IMG/VR virus record: IMGVR_UViG_3300032311_000816
Coordinates: 1 to 32,980 of that record
Direction: 5' to 3' (one strand)
DNA from: a virus
DNA length: 32,980 nucleotides
Of the stretch, positions 13,261 to 21,080 are shown piece after piece. The notes under the pieces are model-generated. The model had not been told where the DNA came from. It did not search any database and worked only from the letters and a program-made list of their open reading frames with translations. The position numbers and the translations under genes are program-made. Each line of letters opens with the position of its first letter. The stretch's first letter is position 1.

Positions 13261-13285
13261 CTTTAAATTTAAAATAAATTATAAT
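13257..13285 (+). promoter_or_regulatory. Sigma70 promoter of dNMP kinase
   Basis: TTGACT (13257-13262), 17 bases, TATAAT (13280-13285). The ATG at 13292 is 6 bases below the -10, so the message is predicted to be leaderless. The -35 box overlaps the stop codon of the previous gene. Confidence 0.75.
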
Positions 13286-13291
13286 TTGTTG

Positions 13292-13885
13292 ATGCAAAAT
13301 AAAATAATTGGGGTAGCTGGATGTGCTCGTTCTGGAAAGGATACTTTTTTCAATATCCTAAAAAAATATTTACCAGAAGTTGAACAAGTAGCGCTAGCTG
13401 GAGAACTTAAAAAAGACCTAGATGATTTTATTAAATCTAAGATTGGTATTTCTGTATTTACAGATGATACAAAAGAAAAAAGTTTAATTCGTGGTTTAAT
13501 GGTTGAATATGGAAAAATCAAAAGACAACAAACTGATGGAGCATATTGGACTTGTCTTGCTCAGAAAAAAATTAATGAAATTTTAAGATTAGATAAAATC
13601 CCAGTTATTACAGATGTAAGATACGACATTTATCCAAAAGATGAATTTTATTGGTTAAAAAATGAAAATAATGGAATTATGGTTCATATAACTAGGATGT
13701 TTGGTGAAGATGAAATTCCACCAGCAAATGAAGAAGAATCTATTAATAATGAAAAATTAAGAAGCAAGGCTGATTATTCTATAACTTGGAATACTGTAGA
13801 ACCGAGTAGTGCAGCTTATAATGATGAAAATTTAAATGAAATTGTGAAAGGTTTTATAAAATATTATGATAAATTTAGAAGATAA
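13292..13885 (+). CDS. Deoxynucleoside monophosphate kinase (T4 gp1-like)
   Basis: 197 aa. The P-loop is GCARSGKDT at residues 10-18. An acidic segment (GELKKDLDDFIKSKIGISVFTDDTKEKSLIRGLMVEYGKIKRQ) follows, and IPVITDVRY in the middle is a Walker-B-like strand typical of phage dNMP kinases. The C terminus SKADYSITWNT resembles the ADYxIxN ending of the family. It phosphorylates dNMPs to dNDPs, which fits beside RNR, dCMP deaminase and the dUTPase-like protein. The start at 13292 is fixed by the promoter 6 bases upstream; an earlier in-frame Met overlaps the upstream gene. Confidence 0.8.
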   Translation: MQNKIIGVAGCARSGKDTFFNILKKYLPEVEQVALAGELKKDLDDFIKSKIGISVFTDDTKEKSLIRGLMVEYGKIKRQQTDGAYWTCLAQKKINEILRLDKIPVITDVRYDIYPKDEFYWLKNENNGIMVHITRMFGEDEIPPANEEESINNEKLRSKADYSITWNTVEPSSAAYNDENLNEIVKGFIKYYDKFRR

Positions 13886-14465
13886 ACCAGACGAATATTT
13901 GATAATACAAATTCAAAAGAACAATTGTGAAAAAAGTTTAGGTATTCTTATATCTAGACATTCTCCATTATGTTATAAAATATATAAGAAGTATACTCCA
14001 TCTTTTAATGTAAAAAATATAGATTTGAACGAAGTATATCAACAAAAGGATTATGTAATATACAAAACTGCCATGTCTTTTAAACCAAGCAAAAATGTAA
14101 AATTCTCTACTTGGTTAGGTAATCAAATAAGATATCAATGCTTAAATACAATAAACAAAAAAGAAGATATTGTATATTTGGAACAAAAAGATTTGCAATT
14201 CTTAATTGACAAGAGCACTGATCAAACAAACGATAAATTAAATGAATTAAAGGATTATATCGTCACATTATTAGATCAACTTAAAGATCATAGGATATCT
14301 AAAATTTTTAATATGAGGTATTTCGAAGATGCAGCAAACCAAACTTGGACTAAAATTGGTAAGAAAATGAATATGAGCACTCAAAACGCTATTAATCTTC
14401 ATAATAAAGGCGTTCAAATTTTAAAAAATAAATTGACAAGTAAGGATTTATTTGATAAAATATAA
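13866..14465 (+). CDS. Sigma-70-like RNA polymerase sigma factor
   Basis: 199 aa. Residues 9-95 match sigma region 2: DEYLIIQIQKNN, ILISRHSPLCYKIYKKY, then KNVKFSTWLGNQIRYQCLNTI, the FSTW..xxIR promoter-melting helix. Residues about 145-190 look like region 4, a helix-turn-helix (RYFEDAANQTWTKIGKKMNMSTQNAINLHNKGVQILK). It overlaps dNMP kinase by 20 bases. It could direct host polymerase to middle or late phage promoters. It is one of two sigma-like genes in 5 kb. Confidence 0.78.
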   Translation: MINLEDKPDEYLIIQIQKNNCEKSLGILISRHSPLCYKIYKKYTPSFNVKNIDLNEVYQQKDYVIYKTAMSFKPSKNVKFSTWLGNQIRYQCLNTINKKEDIVYLEQKDLQFLIDKSTDQTNDKLNELKDYIVTLLDQLKDHRISKIFNMRYFEDAANQTWTKIGKKMNMSTQNAINLHNKGVQILKNKLTSKDLFDKI

Positions 14466-14490
14466 AAATAAGGAGACACTAAAAAACAAA

Positions 14491-14805
14491 ATGAGCGAAA
14501 CAAATAATAAAACTGATTGGTCTAAGCGTGAGCTTGGAGCATTATGGAAGAAAAAGAGTGCAACACAAACATACCTAACTGGTCATCTATCTTTTGAGGA
14601 TGGTGAACGTATTAATGTAGTTGTATTTTCTAATAAGAATAAGAAGAATGAAAATGCTCCAGATTTTCGCATCTATGTTTCTGAGAAAGCACAAGGTGGT
14701 AAGCCAGTTCAAGCTGCTGCTACTTCTGCTACTCCAGTAAAGAAAGTAGTTGCTAAAGCTCCAGTAAAAGCCGTTGTTCAAGAAGAAGACGAAGATATTC
14801 TGTGA
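14491..14805 (+). CDS. DUF736-like / SSB-like small protein
   Basis: 104 aa from the ATG at 14491, preceded by a Shine-Dalgarno sequence (AAGGAG), one of only a few in the window. The first 65 residues (WSKRELGALWKKKSATQTYLTGHLSFEDGERINVVVFSNKNK) form a beta-barrel-like core similar to DUF736. A Pro/Ala/Lys/Val linker follows, then an acidic tip EEDEDIL that recalls the C-terminal tail of single-stranded DNA-binding proteins. It may bind ssDNA and recruit replication proteins through the tail; this is inference. Confidence 0.6.
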   Translation: MSETNNKTDWSKRELGALWKKKSATQTYLTGHLSFEDGERINVVVFSNKNKKNENAPDFRIYVSEKAQGGKPVQAAATSATPVKKVVAKAPVKAVVQEEDEDIL

Positions 14806-15890
14806 GTAAGGAAATTGCATTACATTTACCTGTCAATGCAGTAAGTTTTGGGCAGGTTTCAGTCGGTATTCTAAAAGAATTTTATAGAAGAAAACTGGAA
14901 CCTTGCCTATTCCTTATAGGTAATCAAGCCGATTTAAGCGTTTATAATACGAGTTCAGATTTTAACAAATGGCTTGAAGGTTGCGTAGCTAAATCTTTGA
15001 GATATCATCAAAGGTCAACTCCTATATTTAAATTATGGCATATGAATGGCTCGTTTGAGTCTTATAGCGATAAGCAAATTTTATTAACATTTTATGAATT
15101 AGACTCTCCAACTCCAGAAGAGATTAATATATTAAAGAATAATCACAAAGTTTTAGTTTCATCTGAGTATTCGAAAAGAGTATTTGAAGACAATGGTCTT
15201 ACTAATGTAGATTATCTTCCTTTAGCATTTGATTCTGATAGTTTTCATGTAAAAAATAATTCTCCTATTCTAAAAGATAGAATAACTTTTAATGTTGTAG
15301 GAAAACTTGAAAGAAGAAAACATCACGCAAAAGTAATTAAGTCTTGGGCTATGAAATATGGTAATAATAAAAATTATTATCTAAATTGTTCAATATTTAA
15401 TCATTTCTTAAAGCCAGAAGATCAACAAAAGCTAATTGCTAATATTTTAGAGAATCAAAATTTCTTTAATATAAACTTCTTAGGATTTATGCCTACCAAT
15501 GCTATATATAATGATTATCTTAATAGTTCAGATATTATAGTTGGTATGAGTGGTGGAGAAGGTTGGGGATTACCAGAATTTAATAGTCTTGCTCTAGGCA
15601 AGCATGGAGTTATTCTAAATGCTCACGCTTATAAAGGCTGGGCAAATGAACAAAACTCTGTATTAGTTAATCCTACTGGAAAAATAGAATCTTACGATAA
15701 TCTTTTCTTTAAAAAAGATTCACCATTTAACCAAGGAAATATTTTTGATTTTAATCATAATGAATTTCTAATTGCATGCGATAAGGCTATCGAAAGAGTA
15801 AAAATCAATAGAGTAAATGAAGCTGGTTTAAAACTTCAAAAGACTTTTACTTATGAGAAGATGGTAGACTCTATACTATCTTATTTATAA
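14802..15890 (+). CDS. GT4-type glycosyltransferase
   Basis: 362 aa, GT-B fold, starting with GTG in an overlap with the upstream stop. The N-terminal Rossmann half opens ALHLPVNAVSFGQVSVGILKEF. The C-terminal donor half has FNVVGKLERRKHHAKVIKSW and the GT4 signature GGEGWGLPEFNSLALG (E-x7-E type, binding the nucleotide sugar). It probably transfers a hexose to a phage or host surface molecule or to modified DNA. It is the second glycosyltransferase of the window and is encoded with late rather than early genes. Confidence 0.82.
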   Translation: MSKEIALHLPVNAVSFGQVSVGILKEFYRRKLEPCLFLIGNQADLSVYNTSSDFNKWLEGCVAKSLRYHQRSTPIFKLWHMNGSFESYSDKQILLTFYELDSPTPEEINILKNNHKVLVSSEYSKRVFEDNGLTNVDYLPLAFDSDSFHVKNNSPILKDRITFNVVGKLERRKHHAKVIKSWAMKYGNNKNYYLNCSIFNHFLKPEDQQKLIANILENQNFFNINFLGFMPTNAIYNDYLNSSDIIVGMSGGEGWGLPEFNSLALGKHGVILNAHAYKGWANEQNSVLVNPTGKIESYDNLFFKKDSPFNQGNIFDFNHNEFLIACDKAIERVKINRVNEAGLKLQKTFTYEKMVDSILSYL

Positions 15891-16243
15891 TGCCAGAATA
15901 TTTATATCAACATCCTAAGTCTGATAAAGTAATAAGTGTTATACAGAGTATTCATGATATACATGAATATACTGATTCTAATGGGTTAAAATGGAATCGT
16001 ATATATACTGTTCCTCAAATGGGAGTTGATACAAAAATGGATGGATCTATGGATTCTAAAAAATTTGCTGAAATGACTGGTAATAAAAGAGGAACTATGG
16101 GTGATCTTTTCGATCAAAGTAAAGAGTTATCAGAAGCTCGTAAAAAGGTATATGGCGGTAAAGATCCAGTTAAGCAAAAATATTGGGCTGATTGGAGTAA
16201 GAAACGAAAAGGTAAGAAACATCCTGAGATGTTCAAAGACTAA
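15890..16243 (+). CDS. Conserved phage hypothetical protein (FmdB-like start without Cys)
   Basis: 117 aa. The opening MPEYLYQHPKSDKVISVIQSIHDIHEY...WNRIYTVPQ follows the layout of FmdB-type zinc-ribbon proteins, but the zinc-binding cysteines are absent. The C-terminal half is basic (KKVYGGKDPVKQKYWADWSKKRKGKKHP). Its start overlaps the glycosyltransferase stop by one base. Phage homologues of this shape are familiar; function unknown. Confidence 0.6.
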   Translation: MPEYLYQHPKSDKVISVIQSIHDIHEYTDSNGLKWNRIYTVPQMGVDTKMDGSMDSKKFAEMTGNKRGTMGDLFDQSKELSEARKKVYGGKDPVKQKYWADWSKKRKGKKHPEMFKD

Positions 16244-16251
16244 AATAAAAA

Positions 16252-16273
16252 TTGTTTAAATTAAATTAAACAA
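16252..16273. terminator. A/T hairpin between convergent genes
   Basis: TTGTTTAA (16252-16259), loop ATTAAA, TTAAACAA (16266-16273), between a plus-strand and a minus-strand gene that meet tail to tail. It could act weakly in both directions. The stem is only A/T plus one G-C pair, so this is tentative. Confidence 0.3.
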
Positions 16274-16529
16274 AATTCAATTCAAGCTCTAAAGGATTTA
16301 CTGGTTGACCTCTATCAAATCTTTTGATAAAGTTAGTTCCTTTGGCTGGCATATTAGCTATATAAGATTTTTTATTTTTAAAAGAAATCTTAACGTGGTC
16401 TGCTAATACAGATACTGAATCTAGATTTTTAATACTAGATTTCAATGATCTTGCAATAGCGCATCCTTGAGGATCAGCTAATGTACCTTCTTTTATATTT
16501 TTATTTGTTATCTTGATGTGTTTTTTCAT
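16266..16529 (-). CDS. Hypothetical protein
   Basis: 87 aa from the Met at 16529 (MKKHIKITNKNIKEG); a longer frame to 16565 would sit wholly inside the upstream gene. The segment GTLADPQGCAIARSLKSSI is distinctive of a phage orphan type. The rest is basic and beta-rich (VSVLADHVKISFKNKKSYIANMP). It overlaps the upstream gene by 29 bases. Function unknown. Confidence 0.6.
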   Translation of the reverse strand: MKKHIKITNKNIKEGTLADPQGCAIARSLKSSIKNLDSVSVLADHVKISFKNKKSYIANMPAKGTNFIKRFDRGQPVNPLELELNFV

Positions 16530-17166
16530 TTTTAGTTTCTCGTATTGAATACTCATAATTATCACTATCTTCGGTAACCCATTTTGGGCTATTTTCAGCA
16601 GTATATATATGAGAATTTATTTTTCTTTGCAACAATGACTCATTTGGTTTTGTTGCGAAGCTAGGATCGAATACTTTTATTCTGTTATTCGGTTGTATTG
16701 CAAAATTACCATTATCAAGTTTTATAACATGTCCAGCCTTATGTTGATCAGGTTTTTGACTAAATCCAAAATTTAATTCATTATAATCACTATGAGCCCA
16801 ATCAAGAGTAAACAAATAACGACCCATATACTCTTGCCCAGTCCTTCCAGTATATTTTATTACTTTATTTTCTAATAAATAAAAAGTTGTTACAGATATA
16901 TGATAACTAAAACTATCCCAAAGCTCAAGTTCTGTAAGTTCCATATCTGGTGCATCTTCTTTTGAACAGAAAGCACTAATAGGAGCATGCCACCATATTC
17001 CACCATCTTCCATAAGAAAATTAAAAAGTGGAACTTGACTTGGTAAACTTGTAACGCCAAAAATTAAACATTTATATTTTTTATCAAAACTATCTTCTTG
17101 ATTTCTTAGATAATTACCTCGAACAAAACATTCGATTGGAGGTATATTTGTATTAAGAAACGCCAT
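16501..17166 (-). CDS. Conserved phage hypothetical protein
   Basis: 221 aa, soluble, Trp/Tyr-rich. It opens MAFLNTNIPPIECFVRGNYLR followed by a beta-strand ladder (KCLIFGVTSLPSQVPLFNFLMEDGGIWWHAPISAFCS), a start I have seen in other large phages without assigned function. The middle contains HISVTTFYLLENKVIKYTGRTGQEYMGRYLFTLDWAHSD. Its promoter is probably the late-type GTGTAAAT motif (17176-17183), 9 bases above the start and shared in divergent symmetry with phoH. It and the 87-aa gene are the only leftward genes after 12.8 kb. Confidence 0.72.
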   Translation of the reverse strand: MAFLNTNIPPIECFVRGNYLRNQEDSFDKKYKCLIFGVTSLPSQVPLFNFLMEDGGIWWHAPISAFCSKEDAPDMELTELELWDSFSYHISVTTFYLLENKVIKYTGRTGQEYMGRYLFTLDWAHSDYNELNFGFSQKPDQHKAGHVIKLDNGNFAIQPNNRIKVFDPSFATKPNESLLQRKINSHIYTAENSPKWVTEDSDNYEYSIRETKNEKTHQDNK

Positions 17167-17175
17167 CGTTAATTT

Positions 17176-17206
17176 ATTTACACATTAATTGATAATCTGT
17201 GTAAAT
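17176..17206. promoter_or_regulatory. Divergent GTGTAAAT motif pair (inverted repeat)
   Basis: GTGTAAAT occurs on the minus strand at 17176-17183 and on the plus strand at 17199-17206, forming TTTACACA...TGTGTAAA. Each copy faces a gene, 9 bases before the leftward ATG and 15 bases before the phoH ATG. The motif matches the -10-like element before most late genes. Confidence 0.6.
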
Positions 17207-17221
17207 TATAGAGTAAGTATA

Positions 17222-17965
17222 ATGTCTAAAAAGCATAAACAAAAAGAAGATAAGTCAGTTCCTGTTCCTCAAAGAGATAAAATTGAAGGCTTTTTAACTA
17301 TTCGTGAATTAGAATGGACTGAAAATCAAAAGAAATTCATACAATTATTACAAGATAAGAATACCAAAATGGTACTATGTAAAGGGCCAGCAGGAACAGC
17401 TAAAAGTCTATTAAGCGTATATGCAGCTTTAAATGCTATTAATAGTAAGAAAATAGGTGAAATATTCTATGTTCGTAATCCAGTAGAAAGTTCATCTCAT
17501 AATTTAGGATTCCTAAAAGGAGATCTCCATAGTAAATTAGATCCTTACCTTCAACCATTAATGGATAAACTTCATGAATTATTACCAAAGAATCAAGTAG
17601 AAATGCTCTTAAAGCAAGAGAGGGTAAAAGGATTACCAGTTGGATTCTTAAGAGGTCTAAGCATTAATGCTAGCTATATCATATGTGATGAAGCTCAAAA
17701 TCTAAGTATCCACGACTTTCTATTAATTACTACTAGAATGGGTAAATTTAGTAAATTAATATTAATTGGTGATATTCGTCAGTCTGATATTAAAAATAGT
17801 GGATTTGAAGCAACTTATAATTTGTTTGATAATAAAAAAAGCGTTGATAAAGGCATACATACTTTTAAATTTGGCACAGAAGATATTATGAGAAATGATA
17901 TTCTAGCTTATATTATTGAAAAATTTGAAGAATTGTCTGAATCAAGACCTCATACACGCAAATAA
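17222..17965 (+). CDS. phoH: PhoH-like ATPase
   Basis: 247 aa from the Met at 17222. Walker A GPAGTAKS is at residues 55-62 and Walker B in IICDEAQN at about 153-160. LLITTRMGKFSKLILIGDIRQSD is the family sensor segment. These single-domain PhoH proteins are helicase-like P-loop ATPases common in large phages and are thought to act on RNA. An in-frame Met 11 codons earlier would include the promoter motif, so the later start is preferred. Confidence 0.9.
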   Translation: MSKKHKQKEDKSVPVPQRDKIEGFLTIRELEWTENQKKFIQLLQDKNTKMVLCKGPAGTAKSLLSVYAALNAINSKKIGEIFYVRNPVESSSHNLGFLKGDLHSKLDPYLQPLMDKLHELLPKNQVEMLLKQERVKGLPVGFLRGLSINASYIICDEAQNLSIHDFLLITTRMGKFSKLILIGDIRQSDIKNSGFEATYNLFDNKKSVDKGIHTFKFGTEDIMRNDILAYIIEKFEELSESRPHTRK

Positions 17966-17994
17966 AATTAAGTAGAAAAAAATATATTTAGGTT

Positions 17995-18002
17995 GTATAA
18001 TC
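17995..18002 (+). promoter_or_regulatory. Late-type promoter motif GTATAATC
   Basis: A -10-like box with no TTGACA 15-18 bases upstream, 6 bases before the zinc-ribbon gene start. One of a set listed in the findings. Confidence 0.55.
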
Positions 18003-18008
18003 TAAAAT

Positions 18009-18395
18009 ATGCCAAAAATATATTGTAGTTCATGTGGTAATCCAATACAGTACGCAGATACTAAACCAAATTTCTGCACTAAATGTGGATGTAATTTAGC
18101 AAGTGGGAAACCAGTACAGAATCAAGTAAAAGTTGAACCAGAGATAGAAATAATTAATAAACCTAGTATTTCTAGTCTTAATTGGGATATAGAAATAGTA
18201 AAACCAAAAGGAGAAAAACTCCAAAATTTAGCTATAGGTGAAAAAAACTCTTGTCCACAAAGAGATTCAACTCAAGTTAATCTATCAAAAGAAGAATTTT
18301 TAAGAGAATTTCAGAAAGAAGCTGGAACCCTTCGTAGGGGTAATCAAGCTCAAGATGATGATAGTGCTGATTATGATGAAGATGATGATTCGTGA
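18009..18395 (+). CDS. Zinc-ribbon protein with acidic tail
   Basis: 128 aa. The N-terminal zinc ribbon is CSSCGNPIQYADTKPNFCTKCG (Cys6, Cys9, Cys23, Cys26). A linker with INKPSISSLNWDIEIVKPKGEK follows, then a very acidic end (DDDSADYDEDDDS). Its stop overlaps the GTG start of the second sigma-like gene, so the pair is coupled. A transcription accessory or co-activator for that sigma factor is an attractive guess, not shown by sequence. Confidence 0.7.
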   Translation: MPKIYCSSCGNPIQYADTKPNFCTKCGCNLASGKPVQNQVKVEPEIEIINKPSISSLNWDIEIVKPKGEKLQNLAIGEKNSCPQRDSTQVNLSKEEFLREFQKEAGTLRRGNQAQDDDSADYDEDDDS

Positions 18396-19069
18396 AAAAA
18401 CCAACATTCGAAAATAAATTTCAAGAAATAAATGTTGAGATCTACAAAAGAAAACATAAGTGGAATCTCACTTCTCTTGCTTGGATGGATTTTGATGATG
18501 TAGCTCAAATATTAAGAATACATATCCATAAGAAATGGAAGATGTATGATCCAGATCAACCTTTAGCTCCTTGGATAAATAGAATTGTTAGTAATCAAAT
18601 TAAAAATTTAATTAGAAATAATTACGGAAATTATTCTCGTCCTTGTTTGAAATGTGCAGCTGCAGAAGATGAGGATCATTGCAATATTTATGGAAAACAA
18701 TGCAATTCTTGTCCATTATATGCTGCTTGGGAAAAGAGCAAGAAAAATGCACATGATACAAAATTACCATTAGCTTTAGAAAATCATACAAAAGAAGTAC
18801 ATGAAATGGAGGATGGTAAAATTGATATAGAAAGAAGTGCTAACAATATACATAAAAAAATGCAACAAGTGCTTAAACCTACTGAATGGAAAGTATATCA
18901 ATTGCTTTATATAGATCATAAAGATGAGGATCAAGTTGCAGCAAGTATGGGATACAAGACTAGCGAAAAGAATCGTGCTCCAGGTTACAAGCAAGTACAA
19001 AATATTAAAAAATCTATTATCGTAAAAGTAAGAAAATATCTTTATAGTGATGATGTAGATATATTATGA
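18392..19069 (+). CDS. Second sigma-like factor with inserted zinc-binding loop
   Basis: 225 aa, GTG start. A sigma region 2-like part lies near residues 25-75: WMDFDDVAQILRIHIHKKWKMY followed by APWINRIVSNQIKNLIRNNYG. A cysteine cluster follows (CLKC, C near 93, CNSC at about 100-105) that probably binds zinc, and a C-terminal helix-turn-helix (TEWKVYQLLYIDHKDEDQVAASMGYKTS...VQNIKKSI). The Cys insertion is unusual for sigma factors. Its position just before the packaging genes suggests it drives late transcription, perhaps from the GTGTAATA motifs. Confidence 0.72.
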   Translation: MKKPTFENKFQEINVEIYKRKHKWNLTSLAWMDFDDVAQILRIHIHKKWKMYDPDQPLAPWINRIVSNQIKNLIRNNYGNYSRPCLKCAAAEDEDHCNIYGKQCNSCPLYAAWEKSKKNAHDTKLPLALENHTKEVHEMEDGKIDIERSANNIHKKMQQVLKPTEWKVYQLLYIDHKDEDQVAASMGYKTSEKNRAPGYKQVQNIKKSIIVKVRKYLYSDDVDIL

Positions 19070-20145
19070 CAAATATAGAACTAACAGATGATCAGAAAAA
19101 AAAGATTCTTGAAGAATGGAATTCAAGACCATCTAATCCACCATCATTAGCTGAATTAACTAAATTAATATTTGGAGAAGGTTTTGATGGACGAAGCCAA
19201 GAAGGTAAAGCAATTAAAAATTATTTAGCATCTAGACAAATTATACCTAAGAAAAGTCATGAATACGAAGCTAAAGGATTAATAGAACTAACAGAAGAAC
19301 AAAAAGAATATATTAGTAATAATTGTTCAACAATGACTTCTGTTGAAATAGCTAAGATCATATTTAAAAATAATGATTTAACAAATTTAAACCAAGAGAC
19401 TAGAAGCGTTGGTGAATATATTAAAACACTTGATACGAAAGTAGTATATAGTAATCCTAATAATATTCCAGAAGGAGATTACAAACCACCAACAACTTTT
19501 ACTAGGTGCTTATCTAGAATTAACAGATATGTTCATGAAGGAATTGATGAAACAAAGTTAACTGGAAAACAAAAAAGAGATATACAAGCTATAATTGGAT
19601 ACTTGCATACTTATAGATTTTTACATCAAATTAATACATATCAAGACGAGAAGGAAAGAGAGCTTTTTGAGAGTAGCTTTATAAGATATACTTACGATAA
19701 AAATGATTTAACTCAAGAAGAAGTAGATCAATACATTGTTCTTGCTACAGAGGTTGTGATCTCTTCTAATATCCAAGAAACTATTCAAGCATTACAACTA
19801 CAAATGGATGCTAATGTAGAGGCTGGAGAAAAAATCTCCATGTCTCTTGTTGAAGCTATTAGTACTTCTAGAAATGAATATAATCAATCCGTAAGTAGAC
19901 AGCAAAAATTGCTTCAAGATTTAAAAGTTAAGAGAAGTGATAGATTAAGCAAACAAGTTAAAGAAAATGCCTCTATATTAAATCTTGTTGAATTATGGAA
20001 AGAAGAAGAGAGTCGCAAAGAAATGATAAGATTGGCTGAAATGAGAAAAGAGCTCTTATCAAAGGAAGTGGAAAGATTGAGTACTATTGACGAAATTAAA
20101 GCTAGAATTTTAGGCTTATCGAAAGATGAAGTCTTGAATGGATGA
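19066..20145 (+). CDS. Candidate terminase small subunit / DNA-binding protein with duplicated HTH
   Basis: 359 aa. Two similar N-terminal units of about 60 residues: ELTDDQKKKILEEWNS...SLAELTKLIFGEGFDGRSQEGKAIKNYL (about 5-55) and ELTEEQKEYISNNCS...TSVEIAKIIFKNNDLTNLNQETRSVGEYI (about 75-125). Both contain a helix-turn-helix-like core. The C-terminal 130 residues are a long charged coiled coil. Its position two genes upstream of the large terminase, and an HTH plus oligomerising helix, are what a small terminase subunit needs. No direct homology was recognised, so the name is inference. Confidence 0.6.
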   Translation: MTNIELTDDQKKKILEEWNSRPSNPPSLAELTKLIFGEGFDGRSQEGKAIKNYLASRQIIPKKSHEYEAKGLIELTEEQKEYISNNCSTMTSVEIAKIIFKNNDLTNLNQETRSVGEYIKTLDTKVVYSNPNNIPEGDYKPPTTFTRCLSRINRYVHEGIDETKLTGKQKRDIQAIIGYLHTYRFLHQINTYQDEKERELFESSFIRYTYDKNDLTQEEVDQYIVLATEVVISSNIQETIQALQLQMDANVEAGEKISMSLVEAISTSRNEYNQSVSRQQKLLQDLKVKRSDRLSKQVKENASILNLVELWKEEESRKEMIRLAEMRKELLSKEVERLSTIDEIKARILGLSKDEVLNG

Positions 20146-21079
20146 GATGCAAATTGAATGCAAAATTTGTAATCAATTATTTGCTGCAGATAAATTCTTG
20201 CATCTGCATTTAAAAGCTCATAAAATAAATACAGCTACTTATTATCAGAAGTATTTTCCAAGATATGATTTGCATTCTGGAGAAATGATTAACTTTAAAA
20301 ATAAAGATCAATACTTTACTGACGACTTTAATAATAAAAATAATTTAAAAGCATATGTTAAGAATTTAGATCAAAGCAAATTACAAACATTTCTTACTGG
20401 TTTATTAAGTAAAAGAAAAGAACATAAGAATCTTATATATGCTCCGACTCAAGTTGAGCTAAGATCTTTAATAATGCCATCAATTGTTACATTTGATAAG
20501 TATAAATTAGACTATTATAGTATATGCAAATCTATAGGTCTTAAAAATAAATTTCAATCTTATAGTGGAGAGCAGTTTAATTTTGAAGAATCTGAAGATT
20601 ATCAAATAATGGTTGATACTAGAGAACAGAATCCTCTTAGATTTAAATATCAACAGCAAGTGGCTAAACTAGATTTTGGAGATTATACATTAAATGATTT
20701 GCAAAAATGTTGTTTTACAGCTGTTGAAAGAAAAAATTTATCAGACTTTATTGGCACAATGAGTGCTGGCTATGACCGATTTAATAATGAAATAGAAAGA
20801 GCAAAGAATGCTAATTACTATCTAGTAGTACTAGTCGAAGAATCAATAAATGATGCACTTTCTTTTAATTATTTACCTCATATTTCAAAAAAAATTAAAG
20901 CTACTCCAGAGTTTATATTTCATAGAGTTCGAGAATTATGCCAAAAGTATGATAATATTCAATTTGTTTTTGCTGATGGTAGAAAAAGAACTTCAGAACT
21001 ATTAATAAAAATTTTAACTGGTAATTGTATACATAAGAAATATGATTTGCAATTACTTGTTGATAAGGGTATAATCTAG
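20138..21079 (+). CDS. ERCC4-type nuclease with N-terminal zinc finger
   Basis: 313 aa. Residues 8-28 are a C2H2-like finger (C8, C11, H24, H28), similar to MucR/Ros-like fingers in phage recombination proteins. The C-terminal half is an ERCC4 (XPF/Mus81) nuclease: MVDTREQNPLRF with Asp160, LDFGDYTL and AVERKNLSDFIGTM, giving the GDxnERKx3D catalytic signature. It should cut branched or flapped DNA. Sitting between the candidate small terminase and the large terminase, it may resolve branched replication products before packaging. It overlaps the upstream gene by 8 bases. Confidence 0.82.
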   Translation: MDEMQIECKICNQLFAADKFLHLHLKAHKINTATYYQKYFPRYDLHSGEMINFKNKDQYFTDDFNNKNNLKAYVKNLDQSKLQTFLTGLLSKRKEHKNLIYAPTQVELRSLIMPSIVTFDKYKLDYYSICKSIGLKNKFQSYSGEQFNFEESEDYQIMVDTREQNPLRFKYQQQVAKLDFGDYTLNDLQKCCFTAVERKNLSDFIGTMSAGYDRFNNEIERAKNANYYLVVLVEESINDALSFNYLPHISKKIKATPEFIFHRVRELCQKYDNIQFVFADGRKRTSELLIKILTGNCIHKKYDLQLLVDKGII

Positions 21080-21080
21080 T

